Assembly: GCA_023091665.1 (NCBI GenBank)
Contig: JALJCQ010000012.1
Span: 1,798,001-1,862,000, forward strand
DNA from: Pythium myriotylum
Lineage: Eukaryota; Oomycota; Peronosporomycetes; Pythiales; Pythiaceae
Length of the DNA: 64,000 nucleotides
Direction: 5' to 3'
The notes below the pieces were generated by a model. That model searched no databases, had not been told where the DNA came from, and saw nothing but the letters and a program-made list of their open reading frames with translations. The first letter of the stretch is position 1. The number at the start of each line of letters is the position of its first letter. The translations under genes and the position numbers were made by a program. Below, one piece after another: positions 1-8,256 of this stretch.

Positions 1-1095
1 CCGAACCAGTCGCCGTCTTCTCCGTCGGGACCGACCGCAGCGGCTCCTACGCCTGCTTCCCCGGGATCAAAGCCGACACCAGCACCGTCCGGAAAGACTC
101 CGTCTGGATCACCTACTCCGAAGACCCCATCGGCACCGTCAACGACGCCAGCTCCTGGACCGAACCAGTCGCCGTCTTCTCCGTCGGGACCGACCCCAGC
201 GGCTCCTACGCCTGCTTCCCCGGGATCAAAGCCGACACCAGCACCGTCCGGAAAGACTCCGTCTGGATCACCTACTCCGAAGACCCCATCGGCACCGTCA
301 ACGCCGACGTCGCCAACAACGACGCCAGCTCCTGGACCGAACCAGTCGCCGTCTTCTCCGTCGGGACCGACCCCAGCGGCTCCTACGCCTGCTTCCCCGG
401 GATCAAAGCCGACACCAGCACCGTCCGGAAAGACTCCGTCTGGATCACCTACTCCGAAGACCCCATCGGCACCGTCAACGCCGACGTCGCCAACAACGAC
501 GCCAGCTCCTGGACCGAACCAGTCGCCGTCTTCTCCGTCGGGACCGACCCCAGCGGCTCCTACGCCTGCTTCCCCGGGATCAAAGCCGACACCAGCACCG
601 TCCGGAAAGACTCCGTCTGGATCACCTACTCCGAAGACCCCATCGGCACCGTCAACGCCGACGTCGCCAACAACGACGCCAGCTCCTGGACCGAACCAGT
701 CGCCGTCTTCTCCGTCGGGACCGACCGCAGCGGCTCCTACGCCTGCTTCCCCGGGATCAAAGCCGACACCAGCACCGTCCGGAAAGACTCCGTCTGGATC
801 ACCTACTCCGAAGACCCCATCGGCACCGTCAACGCCGACGTCGCCAACAACGACGCCAGCTCCTGGACCGAACCAGTCGCCGTCTTCTCCGTCGGGACCG
901 ACCCCAGCGGCTCCTACGCCTGCTTCCCCGGGATCAAAGCCGACACCAGCACCGTCCGGAAAGACTCCGTCTGGATCACCTACTCCGAAGACCCCATCGG
1001 CACCGTCAACGCCGACGTCGCCAACAACGACGCCAGCTCCTGGACCGAACCAGTCGCCGTCTTCTCCGTCGGGACCGACCCCAGCGGCTCCCTCG
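1..1095 (+). repeat. 177-bp coding minisatellite, six copies plus a partial one
   Basis: Copies begin at 1, 160, 337, 514, 691 and 868, and a partial copy at 1045 diverges after about 45 bp. Copies 2-6 are 177 bp (59 codons). Copy 1 is 159 bp because 18 bp near its end, coding for six residues, are missing. The copies are nearly identical. One visible variant (GACCGCAG instead of GACCCCAG, Pro to Ala) is shared by copies 1 and 5. This suggests recent unequal exchange or block duplication. Confidence 0.95.
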
Positions 1096-1386
1096 GGTGA
1101 TTCTCCTGTGCAGAAGCTCGTGCCCCCTGCTTCTCCGGCAGGAGCATCTTCTCCGAAGCCGACACCGGCACCGTCTGGAAAAAAACCAGCTGGATCCCCT
1201 GCTCCGAAGTCCCCTCCCGCACCGGCAGCGCCATCCCCGGCGTCACCATCAACAACGCCTGAGCCTGCAGCGAACAAGTCGCCTTCTCCAGCGGCACCAA
1301 CTCCGGCGGCTCCGTCGGATGATTCACCGGTGCAAAAACTGGTATCCCCAAAACTAACGCCTGCTCCGACAAAAGCAAGGCTTTGA
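1..1386 (+). CDS. P/S/T-rich tandem-repeat protein, 3' part only
   Basis: Reading frame 1 is open from the first base of the window to a TGA ending at 1386, so the 5' end lies outside. The protein is almost entirely Pro, Ser, Thr, Ala and Gly. A 59-residue unit (motifs PNQSPSSPSGP, PAPSGKTPSGSP, PTSPTTTPAPG) is repeated six times, followed by degenerate copies with two QKLV blocks and a short tail ending KARL. No membrane span or folded domain is visible in this part. The composition fits an O-glycosylated, extended extracellular stalk or wall-associated protein, as is common in oomycetes, but the N-terminal domain that would name it is missing. Every unit length is a multiple of three, so selection appears to keep the frame. 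The function is unknown. Confidence 0.75.
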   Translation, partial: PNQSPSSPSGPTAAAPTPASPGSKPTPAPSGKTPSGSPTPKTPSAPSTTPAPGPNQSPSSPSGPTPAAPTPASPGSKPTPAPSGKTPSGSPTPKTPSAPSTPTSPTTTPAPGPNQSPSSPSGPTPAAPTPASPGSKPTPAPSGKTPSGSPTPKTPSAPSTPTSPTTTPAPGPNQSPSSPSGPTPAAPTPASPGSKPTPAPSGKTPSGSPTPKTPSAPSTPTSPTTTPAPGPNQSPSSPSGPTAAAPTPASPGSKPTPAPSGKTPSGSPTPKTPSAPSTPTSPTTTPAPGPNQSPSSPSGPTPAAPTPASPGSKPTPAPSGKTPSGSPTPKTPSAPSTPTSPTTTPAPGPNQSPSSPSGPTPAAPSGDSPVQKLVPPASPAGASSPKPTPAPSGKKPAGSPAPKSPPAPAAPSPASPSTTPEPAANKSPSPAAPTPAAPSDDSPVQKLVSPKLTPAPTKARL

Positions 1387-1558
1387 GGCGGCCGAGTTGG
1401 CTTGATTTATGTAATGCTGCCTATCTTCGTGGGGATAACATATCCTTGAGCGGAAGACGGAGATATGAGACGGAGTTTGCCGTTATCAATGAGTTCTTTT
1501 TCATCAGAAGTCCTTTGTTTGTTCTTTTTGTCTTGTGAGTATCCAAACTAAACACCCT

Positions 1559-3502
1559 CTATTGAATGTTGCAACGACTCCACACAGACGGCTGCTCCTC
1601 CGAGTTGGACGTTTGAGAGGCTGTTGAGGCCCTCTGAGTCTCAACTGGCGAGTCTTTGTTCCAGCGCTTTCGAGGCATTGCGTGGTACTCGTCGAATGGA
1701 GTAATTGTAACGCCAAACCCTGTAGTCGTAGCCTTGTCCTTGACTCCAGTGGTCTCTGACAAGAACACAAACGCGTCGCGGTCTCCTTCACGAACAACAC
1801 GATTGATTTTGTTCGGTTGTTCAAACAAATCTTCAAGCTTGATCTGTTGAAGACGACGCTTTCGGTCAGTTGTGCTCACGCGATACACGCAAGACCGATC
1901 AATCTTTTGTTCCGTGTTGCTGAGATCGAGAAACGGCTCATCAGATATCATGAGGTTGAGGCAATTCTTGAAGGCTTCCATTTCTTGCATACGCGCCTCA
2001 AAACGCTCTGGAGTTCCAACGACCGAGGGATCCAAGACCTCACCATTCTTATCGTGCGCAAGCAAACCAAGGAAGCAAACACCTGTCATGAATGCATCGA
2101 AACCAGCCTCGTGGCAGAGCAGTTTCGCGTCGGCATCATCCGATTCAGCTTGAAGGGCCGCCCGATATCCTTCAAACTGAGGATCGTTCGAAAGCAGATT
2201 TTCTGGACTTGGCTTCACGTTGGCGCGCATGTACTCAAACACCGACGACAAGCTCGTAGACAGCAACTTTCCTCCAAGCGGAGAGCGAAGCGTTGCATGC
2301 TTCGTGTCGTAAATGGTGGGAAACAACTCAAGAAGCTGCTGCTTGAACTCGGTCAACGTACCAGGGAGGGGCTTGTAGAATTGGTTGAAGATGTATACGA
2401 AGTCAAGAAGCGCGTTATGACCAACCACGGGTTTCTTGGTCTGACTGATCACTTCGATCACCTTGGAGAATCCAATCGCGTCCTCCAACTCATCCCGCAT
2501 CTGCAATGTACAATGTCAGAGATCCACATATCAGCCGAACGACATAGTGACTGATCTAACCTCTTGCGCTCGTGCTGCCAAAAGCTCCTCCTTGATCTTA
2601 GCTGATACCACCCGCACCTCCACGTAGTCACCTTTGGACTCGGAGTACAAGTAGTTCGCCTTGGCGCGCACAGTCTCGTGAATCACCATCTTGTAAAATG
2701 AATTTCTGGCTGGGATGTTGAGCGGTGTGCCGTTGCGGCCGTTACCATTCTTTAGCCAGTCGTCAAGCTGCTCTTTGATTTCGTTCTGGAAGGCAACGCC
2801 GTCTTGGTCAAGAGAGAGGTTCTTGTTCGGCTTTCCCATCGTCTCGATCCGCTTCTCAAGACGCTGGCGCAGCACGTCGGTCTTGGATAGATTCATGAAC
2901 GGGATTCCTTCGCCAATGAACTTGTTGAAGTCGAATCCGTGCTCGGCGAGAAACTGGAGGCTGGACGCCTGGCACAGGAAGCGCTCATCGGAGGTTCCAT
3001 ACGGCCGCGGAAACACGTAAAAGTTCCAGGTCTTGATGGAGAACTGCTGCGCGTCGTCGACGTGGACGGTCGAGAGGCCGAATTGCGTCACCAGGAAGCT
3101 CTCTCCGGCGCGCTTGACCTTGCGGTACCTTTCCTCGAGCGTGTCTACCAAAAGCCGGGCGGTTCAACGCCCGATTCTCCGACCGCACAAGCGAGCGAAC
3201 GTACCGATGAATCTCTCCTTCTCGTCCTCGTTGGGCGAGAGCCCCGTGAACTCGGTGTCGATCGCGACGAAGCGGCAGGTCGGGCGCTCGATGTCCTTTT
3301 TGAGGTCGCCGAAGACCTCTTTGAAGTTGTGGCGCGTGACGTTCATGTTGCCGAGTCTCGTGGTCGAGTCGTCGCGAGCGATGGGGGACACGAGCGCGGA
3401 CGTGAGGCCTCGAGCGAGCGGCGGCGCGGACAGCAGAGCAGACGGGGAACGACGCGGCAGGAGAAGACGCCTCGAGGAAGTTGCAAGGCGCCCACCCAGC
3501 AT
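1559..3502 (-). CDS. PARN: Poly(A)-specific ribonuclease PARN, possibly mitochondrial
   Basis: This is a DEDDh 3'-exonuclease of the PARN/CAF1 family that removes poly(A) tails. Exons on the minus strand are 3502-3205, 3144-2561 and 2500-1559, with two 60-bp introns; the joins restore ERFI-DTLEERY and RAQE-MRDELED. Visible motifs are FVAIDTEFTGL (first two acidic residues), an R3H-like stretch around SFYKMVIHETVRAKANY, VVGHNALLDFVY (third acidic residue) and HEAGFDAFMTG (catalytic His). The core start at 3346 (MNVTRHNF) matches usual PARN and gives 555 residues. An in-frame ATG at 3502 adds 52 residues rich in Arg, Ser and Leu with no acidic residue until the end (MLGGRLATSSRRLLLPRR), typical of a mitochondrial presequence, giving 607 residues. 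The gene is head-to-head with a CstF-64-like gene. The identity is firm; the start is open. Confidence 0.92.
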
Positions 3503-3632
3503 GAAGGTCTGGTGGAAGGGCGGCAGCTGCTGAGTGGCCCACATGCCATTTTCATTGGTTCCGGGCGTGAACCTGGTGTGGCCCACGCCACAATTATTGG
3601 CGCTCTCCAATTTATTGCGCGACCGAGCCGAC
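3503..3632. promoter_or_regulatory. Short divergent promoter between PARN and the CstF-64-like gene
   Basis: Only 130 bp separate the upstream PARN ATG from the CstF-64-like ATG (287 bp if PARN starts at 3346). The interval holds TTTTCATTGG and CCAATTTATTG. These could serve as an initiator-like and a CCAAT-like element, but no transcription start is proven. Confidence 0.45.
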
Positions 3633-4013
3633 ATGGAGGCGCCGCGGGTCGTGAGTGTGACCGAGCTCCCGGACGCGGAGCTCTACGAGCTGGTGTACCA
3701 TCTCAAGCAGTGCAACGAGAGCGCGCCGGAGGAGATGCGCCGCCTGCTGCAGGAGCAGCCCGAGTTCACGCGCGCGGTCGCGCAGGCGCAGCTCAAGCTC
3801 GGCCTCATCAAGGAGCAGCAGTCGGCGGCCGCGCAGCCGGCCACCAACGCCGCCGGAGTCTCCACTGCCGTCATGCAGCAGCTTGACCCGGAGCAGCAGG
3901 AGCTGCTCGAGCAGGTGCAGAACCTCGCGCCCGAGGTGATCCAGTCGTTGCCGCCAGAGGAACGACGACAGATTATGGAACTGCGCGAGGCCATGGGGCT
4001 CCCGCCAGTGTGA
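3633..4013 (+). CDS. CstF-64-like hinge and C-terminal domain protein without RRM
   Basis: This is a 126-residue single-exon protein. Residues about 10-60 (ELPDAELYELVYHLKQ ... EFTRAVAQAQLKLGLI) match the CstF-64 hinge that binds CstF-77 and symplekin. The last about 40 residues (LDPEQQELLEQVQNLAP, SLPPEERRQIMELRE) match the CSTF C-terminal helical domain. The N-terminal RRM that binds GU-rich RNA in CSTF2/Rna15 is absent. The upstream sequence in this frame has no RRM and overlaps the PARN promoter. The product should act in cleavage and polyadenylation as a scaffold partner or a modulator competing with full CstF-64. The ATG at 3633 has a good context (GACATGG). It shares a promoter with PARN, whose product works on the same mRNA end. 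Confidence 0.85.
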   Translation: MEAPRVVSVTELPDAELYELVYHLKQCNESAPEEMRRLLQEQPEFTRAVAQAQLKLGLIKEQQSAAAQPATNAAGVSTAVMQQLDPEQQELLEQVQNLAPEVIQSLPPEERRQIMELREAMGLPPV

Positions 4014-4123
4014 ACACCTGCGTGCAGAACCAGCACAATGGATTTGAACGTTTCCTTCTTTTTCTCTTTTCGTCGTTATGTGCTATTGTCCGCTTTGATG
4101 GGATCGCAAGAGTCGCGAATAGG

Positions 4124-6219
4124 TTAGAACTTGAAGTCCTTGAGCTTCTTGTCCTTCTCAGCCTTGGCTTTCTTCTTCTTCCTGGCTTCATCATCGTCGC
4201 CGACTGAGGAGGGTGCCACCGAAGCGTTTCCGTCTTCCGGCCCCACGTCTTCGAAGCGCCGTCGTACACGCCCTGACTTTGTTGTACTCGTGCTCTCAGT
4301 ACCAGGAACCACATACCCGTGACCCGAGCCATAGAGTGACGTTCCCACAGCCGTCTGCATAGCGGATCCACACAGTTAGTTTCGAAACACGATTCGCATC
4401 AGTGTACTCTTCTGCTCACCTGCTTCTGCTCGAGAACTGTGTACAACTGTTGAGGAACGTCGGGTGTTTCCGTCCCTCTGTGGAGAATATCCGATAAGGA
4501 CAGTCCGATGGCAATGGAATACGAGTTACCACGTACCGAATACCCTTACGCATGTCCACGACACCTCCTGGTGTTGTGAGACCAGAGGCGATACTCGATA
4601 CACTCGCAATACCGTCTCCAAGGGGTGTTTCCATGCCGGTAGCGTCCAGTCCTCGGGGCTCGTTTTGGTAATCGTTTGCGTAGGCTTCATCTGCGTCTTC
4701 TTCTTCTTCGTCGTCTTCCTCTTCTTCCTCAAGCTCTTCCAGCTCTCCCCATCGCTCGCGGTTGATCGTTTCAGTCTGTGTTAACACACGTTCGTAAATG
4801 ACGTAAAAATTTTGGAAGAAGGAGGAAACTCACCGACGCTTGCTGCTCACTCGGCTTTGAAAAAACGTCTCCGTACAGCGGTTGGCCATTCTAAATAAAA
4901 ACAGACGTGAGTGGAATACAACACCGGGCACAACGTCCAACTCGGACATACCTCATCCACTGGCGGCTTTCCCCATCCACCAGGATGATAGCCAAAGCTA
5001 GCGCCTTCGGGTATCGGGGCGTTGAGGCCCGGAATCTTGAGGTTCGGATATGCAGGAGGGGGCCCATAGCGCTGCATATTGAGAAGCCAAGGAGGCGGCA
5101 CTCCATCCACCATGCCCAACGCTTGCTATGGATTGAGAACAAGCGGTAGAACTTTCAGGTTCGATTCCCACGCAACAATCAAAGCCACCCCTCACCTTCA
5201 GCTCGTCAGATAGCTGTCCTGGAACCTTGGCCTTGAACTTGACTTCGAACTCTTTTCCTTCGTAGTACCTACAAGTTTACGCCATGTCATGAGTTCCGAG
5301 CCATGATACCAGGGCCTTCGAACAACAGATTACACCTACAAGTCTCCAAGAATAGTGAGCTTGGGCTTCGTCTGGTACTTGAAGAAAGCATCATGAAGCA
5401 CTTGATAGTTGATGTCGACGCGGCCCATTTTGGGCTTCATGCGCTCTCTCATCTTCTGCTTGGACTTCTTCTTGTCGTCGTCCTGTGCTGCAACATCACG
5501 AACCTCTGCGATGCCGGTTTGAGCGATGAAATCTACGAGAGAAAGCATGGCGCAGTGAGCTATCCGATCTCATTCAAACAAACAACCACAATAAAGATCG
5601 AACCTGGAAGCAAGAAAGGCTGCTTTTCAATGCCGCGTTTGCCCTGCAAATACTTGCGTTTGTGGCACCAATGGCGGGGCACAGGCACAGTGTTTCGGTA
5701 CGATTTTAGAAACACGAGAAAGCGTGGATCGGCCGAGGTAACGTCATGAGCTTCCACGGCGTCCGGGAACGGCACGAGCTGCTTGAGTTCCGCGACAGTC
5801 AGTCGCTTGTTCTTCTTGCGCTGCTTGCGAGACAACTGGCCCTGATTCTCGCCCCCGTCTTCGTCCCCGTTCTCGCCGTCATGGCCATCTCCGTCCTCGT
5901 CGGCTGCCGATCCTTTGCGACGCGACTCTTTCTCGTCCTCTTCGTCCGTGGTTTGGCCACAGAGCTCTTCGGCCGTCGAGAACTTCTGGAAGATGCGCTT
6001 GAACTCCTCGTACGCTGGGTCGTCCTGCGGCAGCGCGAGCTCCTTCTCCACGTCGAGACTCACGTACTCGATCTGCACATCGGGCGTCGGCTCCTCGACT
6101 GGCTTTTCTTCGCTCGCGGCCGGCGCCTCGAGCTGCTGCTGGCTCTGGTGCTTCTCGAGCTTCTTCTTCAGACGCCTGCGCTGGTTCTTGGTCAGTCCGC
6201 GCGCCGTCTCCTCCGCCAT
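4124..6219 (-). CDS. SF3B2: Splicing factor 3b subunit 2 (SAP145)
   Basis: A U2 snRNP component that helps tether U2 to the branch region. Eight exons on the minus strand: 6219-5604, 5532-5340, 5268-5196, 5125-4952, 4890-4834, 4775-4537, 4477-4420 and 4354-4124, giving 546 residues. All seven introns are 58-71 bp. The DUF382 core is clear (LTVAELKQLV, VPVPRHWCHKRKYLQGKR, KMRERMKPKMGRVDI), followed by the PSP domain (VPPPWLLNMQRYGPPPAYPN, FGYHPGGWGKPPVDE), an acidic run and a C-terminal GTSLYGSGHGY region ending in lysine-rich KDFKF. It is much shorter than the roughly 890-residue human protein because the N-terminal SAP and proline-rich part is missing; translation begins almost directly with MAEETARGLTKNQRRR. 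The 5' end faces PEX11 divergently. Confidence 0.95.
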
Positions 6220-6571
6220 CGCGCCCGAGCCGAGACGTCGGATCGCTCCGAGGTTTCTCCCGCTTGTTGGTTCCGCTCCCCAACCTATCGACTACTGTCG
6301 TACTTAGTCGTAGGTACGCGCGCACCTACCGATCCGGTCTTAACAGAGCTCCGTCTCCGGATTGGCCGACTTCTGTTCGCGTAGCCACTCGGGTTGAAGC
6401 TGCGTCATCGACACGCAGTCGGCGAGAAGAGAAGAGCGCAGCGACACGGACGAGCAGCCTCCTCGTCGTCGTCCTCTTCCTCCTCCGCGCGTCTCCGCTC
6501 CGGCGCGTGCGAGTGCCCCCGTCGCATCCCATTCGCGCTCGTGCCCGACCACTGGAACGCGCGCCGCGACT

Positions 6572-7550
6572 ATGCAGCCGCTCGACGGCGACGACGCGCT
6601 CACGCAGTTCGTCCACTTCATCTCATCCACGGGTGCGTTCACTGCTTAACATTCGTCCAACGAGGCGCCTCCACCGAAAAGCCGCCATGGCCACTGCCGT
6701 GCTGACGCGCGACCGCGATGTCAAACTGTTTTGCGACGCAGAGAGCCGCAACAAGATCTACCGACTGATCCAGTATGGCGCCAAGATGTCCAAGTGGGTC
6801 GTCATGACCGCGTGCGATCTCAAGGCCGAGGACCTCAAGCAGCCGCTTCCGTCAGCGGCAGCACGCGACCGAGTCAGGCCCGTAACGCCTATTGGCAACC
6901 ACAAACAGGCGGGCGAGGAGACCCAGCGAGTCCGAGTCGTGCTCAGTGGCGACAGCGACAACACGGCTACGACGCGAAGAAAGGCTCTCGACGAAGAGAC
7001 GCGAGAGCGAGGACGATGGCTAGCAGGAATGCTGGCGCGAGTCGAGTCACTTTTCGGCGATGCGCGCAAAGTGTACCGTTTCTTCCAGTTTCTAGAGATG
7101 ATGGATCTCTTCCGCCACGTCAACGATTCAGACCCTGCGGTCCGGATACTCCGCCGGTTACGAGTCGTGTGTTTCTTCTTCTTCTACCTTCTCGAGAACT
7201 ACATGGTCTTTCTGCTCCGGATCGAGGGATTCCCAACGCGCCACCCACGCGTGGTCATGCTGAAGCGAAGCTGCAATGGGTTCTGGTGTGCGAGTATCTT
7301 GCTCGCATTTGCTCTGGACCGAATCGCTCACCGCGGCGGAGTCCTGTCAACGATCAAGAAACTGCTCGATCTCCCGGTAGCTTACATCGCATTCGCCGAT
7401 AAGCGAGTGAGCGACGGAGTGTTTGGTATGCTGGGAATCGCGTCGGCCAAGATCGGTGTCTATCTGCGTTGGGTCGAAGTCATGACCAAGTTGCGGCACC
7501 AGAGGTTGCTCACGCACGCCAACGCCAAACTACTTGCTGATGTCGCATGA
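6572..7550 (+). CDS. PEX11: Peroxisomal membrane protein PEX11 family
   Basis: PEX11 proteins curve and elongate the peroxisome membrane before division. Two exons: 6572-6632 and 6742-7550, with a 109-bp intron. The first exon gives MQPLDGDDALTQFVHFISST. The join at ST-ESRNKIYRLIQYGAK recreates the usual amphipathic helix of the family. The C-terminal half has hydrophobic stretches (CFFFFYLLENYMVFLL, CNGFWCASILLAFAL) and the family-typical end DLPVAYIAF ... GMLGIASAKIGVYLRW. A charged, likely disordered insert of about 50 residues (Arg- and Asp-rich) lies between the helix and the membrane part. An alternative start inside the intron (MATAVLTRDRD) would lose the first helix and is less likely. 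The gene is divergent from SF3B2. Confidence 0.85.
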
Positions 7551-8256
7551 ACAACAACTCCACTCTAACTACTTTATGACGAATATCAAGGAATTCCAAG
7601 ACTGCGTTGAGTTCACCAGGTTCTTTTGAGACCGATCGTGGTGACCACGATTTGAACTTACTGTAATTAACTTCCCACCGGGAAGATCTGTGTGAAACTC
7701 CCACACATAGAGACCACCTGTCAGTGGTCGTGCAGTGGTGCTGGTCATAAAGGAATGAGCGTTGTCGATGCAATCACCGTCGTGAGTATGGAGTTGTCCA
7801 CCCTACACTCACGCCAGAGCGACTTCTGGTCTGGCTCGTCAGAACTGCACGTGAGTCACGGGTGACTCTATAGAAACCTATCTTTTGTAATTTTAGTACC
7901 ATCAATTTATGGAGTTAAATACGTAAAGCCTGTAGAAGTTCTTGAAAATAAATATAAAGTTGATGTGGTCAGTGACACAGCAGTGGAGACGAAGCTGTGC
8001 AGCATTCATCACCACCTGGATTTTAAGACTCGCATTGGACACTAGTCATTGATTACCATACAAAAGTTGGGTAAGAGATTATGCCACTATCCATCCGGAT
8101 ACTTAAACCACGAAGTCTTGCCTCTTCCTTGACCTAGAGTCCTCCAAGCACGAACTATCCTCGTCGCGCTCGCGCAACAATGATCGCGACTCGCGGACCA
8201 CTATTACCCATTCGAGTGAGGATGTCACATCGCACTTTGACACCTTCCACTCCAGC
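7551..8256. other. Intergenic, no gene seen
   Basis: Holds the PEX11 3' flank and the upstream region of the first nine-span gene. An AT-rich stretch lies at about 7880-7970. Open frames here are short and show no family signature. Confidence 0.6.

Noticed and set aside
1..1095. CRISPR-like array
   Set aside because: The repeats are direct, adjacent, coding, and lack unique spacers.
980..1378. Antisense open frame over the proline-rich repeat
   Set aside because: Repeat DNA of this composition has few stops in any frame; the sense frame continues through all copies and has the expected P/S/T bias.
5126..5195. tRNA B-box-like GGTTCGATTCC inside an SF3B2 intron
   Set aside because: The flanking bases do not form a T-stem or acceptor stem, and the segment is fully explained as a 70-bp intron.
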